Assembly: GCA_964361075.1 (NCBI GenBank)
Contig: CAYHZL010000027.1
Span: forward strand, 1-27,131
Length of the DNA: 27,131 nt
Reading direction: 5' to 3'
Source: CAYHZL01 sp964361075
Lineage (GTDB): Bacteria > Bacteroidota > Ignavibacteria > UBA10030 > UBA8401
Below are positions 1 to 8,161 of the stretch, one piece after another. The notes beneath the pieces are model-generated. The model saw only the letters and a list, made by a program, of their open reading frames with translations, was not told the origin of the DNA and made no database searches. Made by a program: the position numbers and the translations under genes. Position 1 is the stretch's first letter. Each line of letters begins with the position of its first letter.

Positions 1-732
1 TTTAACCGTTTGCAGTTCATTCAATGCAACTGCTTTCCAATCTGCACGGTTGGAGATATCGAAATATTTTGGATTACCTCCTTGTAAAGATTGCGCTTTG
101 CTTTCAAACTTCAAATTACCATTCTCATTTGTTCTTTCGTTTTCAGACAAAATAACATACGGAATTTTTGGCGCTGTTTCTTTTGTAATCTTTACTTCAT
201 TTCCGTTTTTGTCGTAGCCGGTTATTTCTTTTACTTTTTTATCGTCCACACCAAACGGATAATATGCAACAATCAAACCGCCCGCTTGTTCAATTTTAGT
301 ATCTGTCCAGTGCTCAAGAAACGGCATCATTATTTGCAGCTTCGGATTTTTCATCGTCAGTGATTGCATATCCACTTCCTGGTACGTAATGCCGCCTTTG
401 GCAAGTTTCGATTTCAGTGAAGAAGATTTTGCCAATTGTTGAACTTCTGCAATGGAAGCATCCGTTAAATGAGTAACGAGCATATCTCTATCGCCGTCAA
501 AACGATTTGCCATTTTACTGAAGACTTCTTTACGAAGAGATTCATTTGTATTCAAATCTACTGCCAACACTTTCGCAAGATTAGCAGCAGAGTTTCGTAA
601 CTCGGCATATCCGGATGAAATGGTATTTGATGTTGATGGCTGTTCCACCGGATTATCTTTTTGGCAAGCATTAAACCACAATGCTATTGCCAAAAGGAAA
701 AAAACACGCGAATAATACAGAATGCGTTTCAT
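1..732 (-). CDS. Putative lipoprotein, C-terminus cut by window edge
   Basis: An open frame runs without a stop from ATG at 732 to the left edge (244 codons). The N-terminus is a lipoprotein signal: two basic residues, a hydrophobic core and FNAC with Cys23 as the likely lipidated residue, followed by QKDNP. The mature part is hydrophilic and has no motif I recognise; a DDKK..EITGYDKNGNEV stretch looks like a beta-rich extracellular segment. The start is supported by an AAAGGAT ribosome-binding site 7 to 8 bases upstream. The protein is probably anchored in the outer or inner membrane facing the periplasm. Function is unknown and the C-terminus lies outside the window. Confidence 0.75.
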   Translation of the reverse strand, partial: MKRILYYSRVFFLLAIALWFNACQKDNPVEQPSTSNTISSGYAELRNSAANLAKVLAVDLNTNESLRKEVFSKMANRFDGDRDMLVTHLTDASIAEVQQLAKSSSLKSKLAKGGITYQEVDMQSLTMKNPKLQIMMPFLEHWTDTKIEQAGGLIVAYYPFGVDDKKVKEITGYDKNGNEVKITKETAPKIPYVILSENERTNENGNLKFESKAQSLQGGNPKYFDISNRADWKAVALNELQTVK

Positions 733-804
733 ATTTTAATCCTTTCTAATCTAATTATGATATAACTAAAAAGTTAATTAAATTGCGGTTGCAAAAAGAG
801 AAAC

Positions 805-826
805 TCCTTCCGTTTACGCGGAAGGA
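805..826. repeat. 8-bp perfect hairpin
   Basis: TCCTTCCG (805-812) and CGGAAGGA (819-826) flank a 6-base loop. Read on the minus strand it is followed by TTTCTCTTTTTG, so it might end transcription of the esterase gene that stops at 990. Read on the plus strand, a T6 run lies about 10 bases downstream. Either use is an inference. Confidence 0.4.
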
Positions 827-852
827 TTGAATGCACTCTTTTTTGTGTTATG

Positions 853-893
853 ACCCGTTTCGATGCCACAATCATCGGAACGGGTTTTATTTA
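853..893 (+). terminator. Strong terminator-like hairpin in plus orientation
   Basis: ACCCGTTTCGATG (853-865) pairs with CATCGGAACGGGT (873-885), 13 base pairs with one G-U pair and a 7-base loop, followed by TTTTATTT. The shape is that of an intrinsic terminator read on the plus strand, although both neighbouring genes are on the minus strand. It may end an unannotated plus-strand RNA, or simply be a palindromic repeat. Confidence 0.45.
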
Positions 894-989
894 AATATAA
901 GTTTGATGATACCCTCCTTTCATGTATTGTTTTTTAATTCTGATGAATAGTTAAATTCAATCAGAGCTCAAAACAGTTCCAGAATCTAT

Positions 990-3743
990 TCATCTTGCAT
1001 ACAGTAAAGCACTATCTAATTTCCAATTATTATCAAAGAAACCCACAGTATTTACAGACAACTTATCATCACTTGTTCTTTCATCATAAATCATAACATC
1101 GTACCACCCCCCAATCCCAAATCTTTGAATTGACCCTTCGATTGCCTTAGAGGTAATACCGGAATAAATCACGACATATTTTTTATCATTTAACGGATTA
1201 GGATATATCATTCTTATCCCTGAGTTCATATTTGTAAATTCACGATTATTAAAAACTAAACTGTTATTTGTTAATTGAATTGGTAATTTTTTAATGATTT
1301 GTTTTAATATTTTGTTTGAAGAAAGAGTTCCTATCAAGATAATGTTAGAGTTATGTATATCGCTTTTTGTAATTTCAATATCTTTTTTAAGCTCAATTTT
1401 CGTAAAATATTTTTTAAACCATTCTTTCGCTAAATCATCAGCTTCTGCTTTATTCAGTAAGCATTCGTTTTGGCTGCAAGAGGTGCCATATACAACAATA
1501 AATTTATCATCAAACACATGATCTATCGGACCTTCTATTGATGGAGTTTTGCTTAATGTAACAGCTTCATTATTGATTGGTAAATGTACATTAATCTTTA
1601 GGGTATCCTGCCGAGGTGGCAAACCGGTAAAACTTACTGTATCATTTGTTATCACTTTAATATTGTTTTTAATTTGAGATGAGAATTTATTTAATGCCAG
1701 CGAATATGAGTTGATATTTTTTGAAGAGATGTAAAAGGCATTATCTGATTTATTTTCAGCTTCAATTTCTCCGAATTGATATGGTTTTTCTAAATCATTG
1801 ATAGTTATCCATGCTGCCTGATTGTATTTTAATTGAGCCGTTCGGTAAAAAATTTTATGAGACGTATGCTGTGGTTGTAAATCGGATAGCCATTGATACA
1901 CAAGAGGCTCAGGATTTATGAAGTAGTTAAAGTGATTCGAGTTGGGCAATTCTTTATACTCAGCTGTTATACCATATTCTTTAAGTTTTTGAAAATATTT
2001 TCTGGAGTTTTCGATATTACTATGTCGATCATCGAGTCCGTGAAGCAAATAAACAGATTTATTAAATAAATTTTGCGCACTCTCAATAGGGTTATTAGCA
2101 TTCATGAATAAAGTGTATGGATGGGTGCTGCTATATTTGAAACTTTCCTTATTATTGATTCGGTAATCAGTAAACGGTGCTATTGCAGCAACAGCAGAAA
2201 ATAAATTTGGAAATCTCATGATATTATTTAATGCGGCAGTTGCGCCGTTTGAATAGGATACCAGATAAATTTTACTTGTATCAATTTTATAATCTATTTT
2301 TATATCTTCTAATATTTTTGGAATATCCTCTTGCCCAACACCTGAATAAAGTGCATTTCCTCTCCCGTATGGCCAAACGACTATGAAACCATATTTTTCA
2401 CCCAATTTTTCTCTTTTCTCAATAGCATCTATCCAATTTAGTTCATGGCTATTCATAAACGGCATGTGTCTTTCGTATATTCCATGCAAATGAAAAACAA
2501 CAGGAATTTGTTTAAGAGAATCATATTTTGATGGAATAAACACCTGATAATATTGATAAGAGTTATCGATATGTGATTTATAACCGCAAATGAAATAGCC
2601 TTTTCTATCTTTAAAAGCGTTTACACCATTTTTACTATACTCTATAAACTTATTAAGTGTAAATAATTGATGAACTATCATCTCGCTTCGTTCCATTGGT
2701 CCTATTCCATTCCCTGCATTAATCAGTGTATCTAATCGTTCAATGTTCCCTTTCCAATTGATTTCAAATTTCTGCGTACAATTTTTCTTTAGCAATGCAG
2801 GGGTGAGTTTTTGTAAGTGAGTAAATTCTTGTTTTATGTTACCTACAAAGAATTTTTTACTAAGTACTTCTTCCTTCCCTTTCTCAAGGTTGAAATGAAA
2901 GAAAAGTTCATATAAACCATTATGCAACATTGTTGTCGGTAAACTTAGTTTTTCCTCAAGAGCAACAGAATCGAAAGTAGTTTCTTTTCCATCCTGTGCA
3001 ACAATTTTAATGTTTACTTGGGGCTTAACTAAAAACAAAGATAATTTCTTCTTATCTACTAAGTTTATTTTTAACGATTCACCGGGCGTCAACGTATAAT
3101 TATAAAAATAGGATGGGAATACTTCTTCTATATTGTTTGTTAAATTTTCCAGAACATCGTTTCTCTCTCGTAAACGTGCAATAAAACCCCATCCTCCATC
3201 ACCATTGTCAACTTTGATAAGACACGTGTTGTTGCCTTTTTTAATTTTTACTGGAACAAAATCATTATCTATTCGTGTACCTCTACCGATATGATTTTTA
3301 TGTACAAGTTCTCCATTAAACCATATCTTAATGCCATCATCACTTCCAACAGCAAGAATCATTTCTTTATCTTCTTCACTATATAAGTTTGAAAATGCGT
3401 ATGCGACCTTATAGTTTGTTGAATCGAAAATATGTGTAAAATCAATTACATCAGTCTCACTTTTATGGTTAATCCAATCTTTTGGTTCAAAATCTTTATT
3501 ACTCTCTCCGCCTTCGAGAAAATCATGTTCGAACCCGAAGCAATGTATTCCGTGAGTCGTTTTTAATGTCGAATCAGTAAAATTATTTCGATATGCCTTT
3601 GAGATTCGCCACTCACGGATAAAAATATCTTTTTGTAGCTTGGATTCGTGATGATTAGTAATAATTAGATAGGATATAATGCAAGCCCATAAAATTAAAA
3701 TAGCTGTTAACGTAAATACATTGTTCTGAATAAATTTTTTCAT
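990..3743 (-). CDS. Membrane-anchored alpha/beta-hydrolase esterase with N-terminal beta-sandwich domain
   Basis: 917 residues. One hydrophobic helix (about 9-28) anchors the protein, with the bulk outside the cytoplasm. Residues about 95-195 form a beta-sandwich of the kind that precedes secreted esterases and glycosidases (AVGSDDGIKIWFNGELVH at 131-148, then a GGWGF turn). An alpha/beta-hydrolase domain covers about 395-625, with visible catalytic candidates: Ser498 in SYSNGA (first Gly of GxSxG replaced by Ser), Asp571 or Asp572 in HGLDDRH, and His604 in NSNHF. It resembles PHB-depolymerase/feruloyl-esterase-like hydrolases. The C-terminal ~180 residues (IILIGT..., MIYPNPLNDKKYVV) match a tail seen on secreted prolyl-oligopeptidase-like proteins. 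Its ATG overlaps the stop of the upstream gene (ATGA), so the two are translationally coupled. Polysaccharide de-esterification is an inference from the partner gene. Confidence 0.8.
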   Translation of the reverse strand: MKKFIQNNVFTLTAILILWACIISYLIITNHHESKLQKDIFIREWRISKAYRNNFTDSTLKTTHGIHCFGFEHDFLEGGESNKDFEPKDWINHKSETDVIDFTHIFDSTNYKVAYAFSNLYSEEDKEMILAVGSDDGIKIWFNGELVHKNHIGRGTRIDNDFVPVKIKKGNNTCLIKVDNGDGGWGFIARLRERNDVLENLTNNIEEVFPSYFYNYTLTPGESLKINLVDKKKLSLFLVKPQVNIKIVAQDGKETTFDSVALEEKLSLPTTMLHNGLYELFFHFNLEKGKEEVLSKKFFVGNIKQEFTHLQKLTPALLKKNCTQKFEINWKGNIERLDTLINAGNGIGPMERSEMIVHQLFTLNKFIEYSKNGVNAFKDRKGYFICGYKSHIDNSYQYYQVFIPSKYDSLKQIPVVFHLHGIYERHMPFMNSHELNWIDAIEKREKLGEKYGFIVVWPYGRGNALYSGVGQEDIPKILEDIKIDYKIDTSKIYLVSYSNGATAALNNIMRFPNLFSAVAAIAPFTDYRINNKESFKYSSTHPYTLFMNANNPIESAQNLFNKSVYLLHGLDDRHSNIENSRKYFQKLKEYGITAEYKELPNSNHFNYFINPEPLVYQWLSDLQPQHTSHKIFYRTAQLKYNQAAWITINDLEKPYQFGEIEAENKSDNAFYISSKNINSYSLALNKFSSQIKNNIKVITNDTVSFTGLPPRQDTLKINVHLPINNEAVTLSKTPSIEGPIDHVFDDKFIVVYGTSCSQNECLLNKAEADDLAKEWFKKYFTKIELKKDIEITKSDIHNSNIILIGTLSSNKILKQIIKKLPIQLTNNSLVFNNREFTNMNSGIRMIYPNPLNDKKYVVIYSGITSKAIEGSIQRFGIGGWYDVMIYDERTSDDKLSVNTVGFFDNNWKLDSALLYAR

Positions 3744-4819
3744 TTATCTAACTCAATAATAGGTAATTTAATTCCACTCTCTGAAAGAGTTATTTTTTGT
3801 ATTTTCGTCTCTGTAACTGGGTTTACATTGGCTTCAGATAAAATGCAGTAACTGTAATTCAATATTCCTTGCTTATTTTCAAAACTAAGACCAAGAGAGT
3901 AACTCCCGTCTGTTGAATCTTTAATCATTGGTTCACTCATATTTTCCAACCCATTTAACATTAATTTTATTGCCAATTTATAATCTAAATGAGTTAATTG
4001 ATTGTAATACTTTGAGGTTTTTTTTATTTTAACACGAAAAACAACTATATTTTTTTGATTATTAAAGAAAGCGACTGGCACTTCATCAATAGGTTTTCCA
4101 ATGGGAATAATTCGATTTGTTATTTGCTCCCAGCCATTATTGCCAATTGATCTATTCTTTTGTGAAATAATTGCGAACTTGTATACAAGTTGTTTCGTTG
4201 GGCTATATCCTGATAAATTTATTTCATAAATATTATTTTTGTCTTTTTCTACAAGTTTGTTTTCATTCAAGTACCAAGAATTAAAATTTCCTCTTACAAC
4301 CACTTCATCATAACGAGGTGATTCCGGGTAAAAATTATTCTGAACAATTTGATTACTCATATCTAATTTTAATACAATGTTAAAAGGAAATACCTTTTCT
4401 ATGTTATTGAAAAAGGTGGTATCACCAGTTTGAGTATTTGGCACATTCGCTTTTCTATTTTCTATTGCTTCCCATCCTTCATTCATCAAAGATCTTTTAT
4501 CGCCTGGCACTATCACATATTTATATTCTATAGTTTTACTGTAAATTTGAAATCCACCCGAATAAATTCCGTTATGGTTGAAATCAGAAAGTTGAAATTC
4601 ATTTCCTTTCCAGTTGTTAAATGATCCTCTCACAATAACGATATCTCCTCTGTCGGGAATAAAATTCTTAATTTTAATTTGGTTATTCATATCAATTTTA
4701 AAGTAAATATTTGCCTGTTGGCTATGACAAGTTGAAAAACTTCCAAAAAAAATTGTTATGAGAACGGGAAAAAATTTTAAATGTTGTAATGAAAAATTAG
4801 AAGGACTAAGTATTTTCAT
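3740..4819 (-). CDS. Secreted protein with carbohydrate-binding-like beta-sandwich repeats
   Basis: 359 residues with a Sec signal (about 1-34, ending STCHSQ). Two similar units follow at about 38-139 and 148-254. Each has a FKIDMNNQ or LKLDMSNQ strand, then VVRGxFNxW, and later an NxGWExxxNR turn. The VRGSFNNW signature is typical of starch-binding/CBM48-like and related immunoglobulin-fold domains. A third, more divergent beta unit covers about 257-359. There is no catalytic motif, so a binding or surface role is likelier than an enzyme. It is the first gene of a two-gene unit with the esterase (4-base ATGA overlap), which suggests the two act on the same extracellular polymer. Confidence 0.75.
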   Translation of the reverse strand: MKILSPSNFSLQHLKFFPVLITIFFGSFSTCHSQQANIYFKIDMNNQIKIKNFIPDRGDIVIVRGSFNNWKGNEFQLSDFNHNGIYSGGFQIYSKTIEYKYVIVPGDKRSLMNEGWEAIENRKANVPNTQTGDTTFFNNIEKVFPFNIVLKLDMSNQIVQNNFYPESPRYDEVVVRGNFNSWYLNENKLVEKDKNNIYEINLSGYSPTKQLVYKFAIISQKNRSIGNNGWEQITNRIIPIGKPIDEVPVAFFNNQKNIVVFRVKIKKTSKYYNQLTHLDYKLAIKLMLNGLENMSEPMIKDSTDGSYSLGLSFENKQGILNYSYCILSEANVNPVTETKIQKITLSESGIKLPIIELDK

Positions 4820-4945
4820 TTATGATTTGATTAAGTTGAACAAAGATTATTTGTTGCCGAAGTTTTTCGTTAATAAAAAACAGAAACATAAAAGGATAAA
4901 CAACAAAAATATTCTGCCTTTTTTGGTTGGCAATTTTGGTTGGCT

Positions 4946-5341
4946 CTATTGGTGTGCTAAATTAAGTTTTGGGGAATAAACAATTTTATTTTTCTCTAAC
5001 AGGATTACATCATATTTTTCATTGCACTGTTTTTTTCTGTATTCAAGCATCGACATCCCCGTAATTCTTTTGAAGGTTTTTTGTGCAGAATCCTCTCGTC
5101 TAAAACCTGCATCATAACAAATTTCTTGACATGTTTTAATCGTATGCATAAGTTCATTTTTGCAGACTAAAATTCTATACAAGGTTATGTATGCTGCCGG
5201 AGAAATTCGCTCAGATCTTGTGAATGTTTTCCGCATGGTCTCATAAGAGATACCTAATTTTTGTGCAATATCCTCCGGTCCGGAAATATTTTTATAGTTT
5301 TTTTCGATATAACTTTTAATGGCAACTGTTTCTACCCCCAT
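4946..5341 (-). CDS. Small AraC-family DNA-binding protein
   Basis: 131 residues, essentially only an AraC/XylS DNA-binding domain with no sensor domain. The first helix-turn-helix is at about 19-42 (EDIAQKLGISYETMRKTF). The second is at about 70-98, with the family hallmark GF.....AQKTFKRITGMSMLEYRK. The start is supported by a GGAGGA ribosome-binding site 9 bases upstream. It lies just upstream of, and in the same direction as, the binding-protein/esterase pair, separated by about 125 bp, so it may regulate that pair. Stand-alone AraC domains need another protein or constitutive binding for control; nothing here shows the effector. Confidence 0.85.
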   Translation of the reverse strand: MGVETVAIKSYIEKNYKNISGPEDIAQKLGISYETMRKTFTRSERISPAAYITLYRILVCKNELMHTIKTCQEICYDAGFRREDSAQKTFKRITGMSMLEYRKKQCNEKYDVILLEKNKIVYSPKLNLAHQ

Positions 5342-5571
5342 GCAGGTTTTTCCTCCATTTAGTATTACGAATTTGAACTTTTGAAAGTGGAAAACATTTT
5401 TTTTATTTTTGAAATTATTTTATTTCTTAAAAAAAAATGTGAAAATAGCGTACGGAAATTAGCATGGCAATTCACAAACAATAGAATCTTTAGGTAAATA
5501 TTATTACTCACAATCACCTCGTTGTAGTAGATAAATTATCCAAATAATATACTGATATAAAAAAAATTTTT

Positions 5572-5618
5572 TAGAGTAGAGTAGAGTAGAGTAGAGTAGA
5601 GTAGAGTAGAGTAGAGTA
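5572..5618. repeat. Pentanucleotide tandem repeat (TAGAG)9
   Basis: Nine perfect copies of TAGAG plus TA, immediately after an A-run/T-run. It is intergenic, about 230 bp upstream of the AraC-like start. Such arrays vary in length by slippage; here variation would alter spacing rather than a reading frame. Confidence 0.95.
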
Positions 5619-5635
5619 ACAATTTTTTCAATTAC

Positions 5636-5652
5636 CCACGCCTACGGCGTGG
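5636..5652. repeat. REP-like GC-rich hairpin
   Basis: CCACGCC (5636-5642), loop TAC, GGCGTGG (5646-5652). A perfect 7-bp stem in an otherwise AT-rich stretch, with CAATT and AATTG further out. Confidence 0.6.
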
Positions 5653-5762
5653 ACCTCTTCGCAATTGTTTCTGCTATTCTCCTTCTTTACCTGTGCTAAT
5701 TTAGAAGGATAATAAGATAATGTCAAATGTTATTTAGGGCAGTTCTAAAAATTCAAAAAAAG

Positions 5763-5925
5763 TTCGCCGCGGCGAATACCGCAAAGTCGCCAAGACGTAA
5801 AGTGTTTATTACCATTTGTTTATATTATTTTTCTTTGCGCCCCTGCCCCGTTGGATACTTTCATTTTTATTGTTCATCCGTTGTCTAACAGGATTATCCA
5901 ACGGGGTGAATGTCTTTGTGGCGAA
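5763..5925. repeat. Palindromic intergenic repeat apparently interrupted by a second palindrome
   Basis: It starts with the perfect palindrome TTCGCCGCGGCGAA (5763-5776), followed by a left arm with CCGCAAAGTCGCCAAGACG. The right arm is in two pieces: CTTTGCGCC at 5833-5841 and GTCTTTGTGGCGAA at 5912-5925. Between them lies another inverted repeat, CCCCGTTGGATA (5846-5857) and TATCCAACGGGG (5895-5906), a perfect 12-bp pair. This looks like one repeat inserted in the arm of another. Confidence 0.6.
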
Positions 5926-5972
5926 AAAACCTTAATTTTTGGAATCGTCCTTTATTTTATTTCTCAATATTT

Positions 5973-6812
5973 TTACCGCAAACTACTTTCCAATGCTGTT
6001 CTCGCATCAGTTTTCTCATCGCGGTATTTAATAATCATCGGTGTGTACATTCCTAAACCATGCTGCTGCGCAAAAGAAGATTTCATTGCACGAACGCCGG
6101 CAACCACCACAGCATTTTCGGGAATAACGAGAGAGCCATGCTCGTTGCGTGTAATAATTTTTTCGTTCACACAATCATACACTGGCGTTGATGCAGTGAG
6201 AATAACACCACTAGCCAATACGGCACGTCGCGAAACAATCGTCCCCTCATAAATACCACAATTGCCGCCAACCATCACTTCATCTTCAATAATCACCGGT
6301 AACGCGCCAATAGGTTCAAGCACACCGCCAACTTGCGCCGCCGCACTGAGGTGAACTTTTTCTCCAACTTGCGCACAAGAACCGACGAGCGCATGTGAAT
6401 CAACCATGGTATTTTTTCCAACATACGCGCCAACATTAATATATGCCGGCGGCATAATAATAACAGTCGGTGCAACATACGCGCCGCTACGTACCGAAGT
6501 TCCACCCGGCACAATACGCACATTATCTTTTGCAGAAATTTTTTTTAACGGGTAGGTATGTTTATCGAAAAAAGAAAACGGCTGTGAATGCGAAATTGTT
6601 TTTAGCGTACCAAGACGGAAGCCAAGAAGAATTCCTTTTTTTACCCAATCGTGCACCTGCCATACACCATCTATTTTTTCTGCCGCACGAATTTCTCCTT
6701 TGTTGAGCAGTGCAATAAATTGTGTAAATGCTTTTTTAGTTTGTGTTGAAATTGTTTGTTGAGTGTACATTTCTGAAATTAGAAACGAAAGTTTTTCTAT
6801 AGATGTTTTCAT
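5973..6812 (-). CDS. dapD: 2,3,4,5-tetrahydropyridine-2,6-dicarboxylate N-succinyltransferase
   Basis: 279 residues, the usual family length. It transfers succinyl from succinyl-CoA to tetrahydrodipicolinate in the succinylase branch of diaminopimelate/lysine synthesis, in the cytoplasm as a trimer. The N-terminal helical domain (about 1-95) contains WVKKGILLGFR. The left-handed beta-helix (about 98-235) shows hexapeptide repeats and the DapD signatures RIVPGGTSVRSGAYV, MPPAYINVGAYVG, GTMVDSHA-like NTMVDSHALVGSCAQVG and HLSAAAQVGGVLEP. The gene lies downstream of dapB and dapA on the same strand, separated from dapA by a 220-bp gap that contains an inverted repeat. There is no clear Shine-Dalgarno, which is not unusual in this group. 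Confidence 0.97.
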   Translation of the reverse strand: MKTSIEKLSFLISEMYTQQTISTQTKKAFTQFIALLNKGEIRAAEKIDGVWQVHDWVKKGILLGFRLGTLKTISHSQPFSFFDKHTYPLKKISAKDNVRIVPGGTSVRSGAYVAPTVIIMPPAYINVGAYVGKNTMVDSHALVGSCAQVGEKVHLSAAAQVGGVLEPIGALPVIIEDEVMVGGNCGIYEGTIVSRRAVLASGVILTASTPVYDCVNEKIITRNEHGSLVIPENAVVVAGVRAMKSSFAQQHGLGMYTPMIIKYRDEKTDARTALESSLR

Positions 6813-6926
6813 GAATACGTGAATAAAAAAACTTAAAAAAATACAAGCGCGGCTTTCTCGTCCGCGCTGTGAGATTTAGTTTTTAAACGAATAGTTAGTT
6901 GTCTCATAAAAAGTTATTGTTTATTC

Positions 6927-7009
6927 AACCCTTCGAGGGTTGTATTTTCAAAAAAATCAACAAAATTGAAAAACATTGAGTACTCTAAATTCATAACCCT
7001 CGAAGGGTT
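6927..7009. repeat. Inverted pair of near-palindromes between dapA and dapD
   Basis: AACCCTTCGAGGGTT (6927-6941) and its exact reverse complement AACCCTCGAAGGGTT (6995-7009), about 53 bp apart. Weaker outer matches (AAAAAGT near 6908-6914, ACTTTTT at 7013-7019) suggest a decayed MITE. It could weaken dapA-dapD read-through. Confidence 0.65.
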
Positions 7010-7035
7010 TCTACTTTTTGGTTCGACTATATACT

Positions 7036-7944
7036 TTATGCTGCCGTTTCTTCTACATGCAATTGTAATTCCTCCAACACGCGGCGCAACGCAAAACGGT
7101 TTTCTGCCGACATGCGTGTAAGTGGTAAACGATAGACTTCGTGAATCATGCCCATCATTGCCAGTGCACTTTTTACCGGAATTGGATTTGACTCGATGAA
7201 ATTCATATTCATTAATCGAAGCAATTCATTATGAATGGCGCGTGCTTCAACAAATTTTTCTTCCAAAGCAAGTCTTACCATTGTAGAAAATTGCCGCGGC
7301 ACTTCGTTCGCTACAACTGAAATCACACCGTCGCAGCCAACAGACATTAACGGCAACGTAATCGAATCATCGCCGGACAGCACAAAGAAATCTTTCGGTT
7401 TGTTGCGAATAATATCCATGATCTGTCCCACATTGCCCGAGGCTTCTTTCACGCCTGCGATGCCGGGAAGTTCTGCAAGTTTAATTGTTGTCTCTGCAGA
7501 AATATTGCTTCCGGTTCTGCCCGGACAATTGTACACAATAATTGGAATATCCACCGCTTCAGTAATCGCTTTGTAATGTTCGATAAACCCTCTTTGCGTT
7601 GGCTTATTATAGTACGGAGCAATGGAAAGAACAGCATTGGCGCCGATGGCGCGCGCATGTTGTGTAAGAGAAATTGCTTCGCGTGTTGAATTGCTTCCGG
7701 CGCCGATAATAACCGGAACGCGTTTCGCAGTTTGTTCAACGACAATATCCATAACATGATGATGCTCGGAATGATTGAGCGTTGCACTTTCGCCGGTTGT
7801 GCCGCACGGAACAACTCCGTTAACACCGTTTGTAATTTGGAAATCTACCAAGCGACGCAGTGCTTGTTCATCAACTGCACCATCGGGTAACATGGGAGTA
7901 ACAAGCGCTGTTGCAACGCCGCGAAACATAAATTGTGATGACAT
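7036..7944 (-). CDS. dapA: 4-hydroxy-tetrahydrodipicolinate synthase
   Basis: 302 residues, a TIM-barrel aldolase of the DHDPS/NAL family. It condenses pyruvate and aspartate semialdehyde, the first committed step to diaminopimelate and lysine. Visible catalytic parts: Lys166 in GVKEASGN (Schiff base), Tyr138 in VYNCPGRTG, and the GTTGESATL loop at about 49-57 carrying the Thr-Thr pair. The start is supported by an AAAGGAT ribosome-binding site. The upstream gap to dapB holds a MITE whose end lies 31 bp from this start codon, so transcription may be affected by it. NAL-family relatives share the fold, but the dapB/dapD neighbours support this assignment. Confidence 0.97.
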   Translation of the reverse strand: MSSQFMFRGVATALVTPMLPDGAVDEQALRRLVDFQITNGVNGVVPCGTTGESATLNHSEHHHVMDIVVEQTAKRVPVIIGAGSNSTREAISLTQHARAIGANAVLSIAPYYNKPTQRGFIEHYKAITEAVDIPIIVYNCPGRTGSNISAETTIKLAELPGIAGVKEASGNVGQIMDIIRNKPKDFFVLSGDDSITLPLMSVGCDGVISVVANEVPRQFSTMVRLALEEKFVEARAIHNELLRLMNMNFIESNPIPVKSALAMMGMIHEVYRLPLTRMSAENRFALRRVLEELQLHVEETAA

Positions 7945-7970
7945 TGTTTGATCCTTTCTTTAATGATTAT

Positions 7971-8124
7971 TAGTTACTGATGTTACGCAAAAAAACATCA
8001 AAGAAAACATTCACCACGAATGACACGAAAAAACACGGATATTCACAGATCGTTATCCGTGTTTTTCTGTAATAATCCGTGTTATCTGTGGTTAAAAGAC
8101 CTCTTTGCGTAACATCAGTTAGTT
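7971..8124. mobile_element. MITE copy A, 144 bp, with TAGTT target duplication
   Basis: Terminal inverted repeats ACTGATGTTACGCAAA (7976-7991) and TTTGCGTAACATCAGT (8104-8119) match perfectly over 16 bp. The direct repeat TAGTT flanks the element at 7971-7975 and 8120-8124. The core holds a 13-bp inverted repeat, AAAAACACGGATA (8029-8041) with its complement at 8054-8066, and a CACAGAT/ATCTGTG pair. There is no coding capacity. The ends match copy B near 26741-26896. Confidence 0.85.
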
Positions 8125-8161
8125 ATGAAACTTTTATTTTTTATGTAATTGATCCAACGAA

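Larger units (their letters stand above)
5342..5972. other. 631-bp gene-free, repeat-rich region
   Basis: No convincing gene on either strand. The part next to the AraC gene (5342-5460) is very AT-rich with long A and T runs and probably holds that gene's promoter. Then come a GAGTA tandem array, a GC-rich hairpin and a nested palindrome, listed separately. Confidence 0.7.

Noticed and set aside
5572..5618. Phase-variable coding repeat
   Set aside because: The array is not inside any supported reading frame.
5851..6252. 133-residue plus-strand frame
   Set aside because: It begins in a palindromic repeat and runs antisense through dapD; no ribosome-binding site and no family resemblance.
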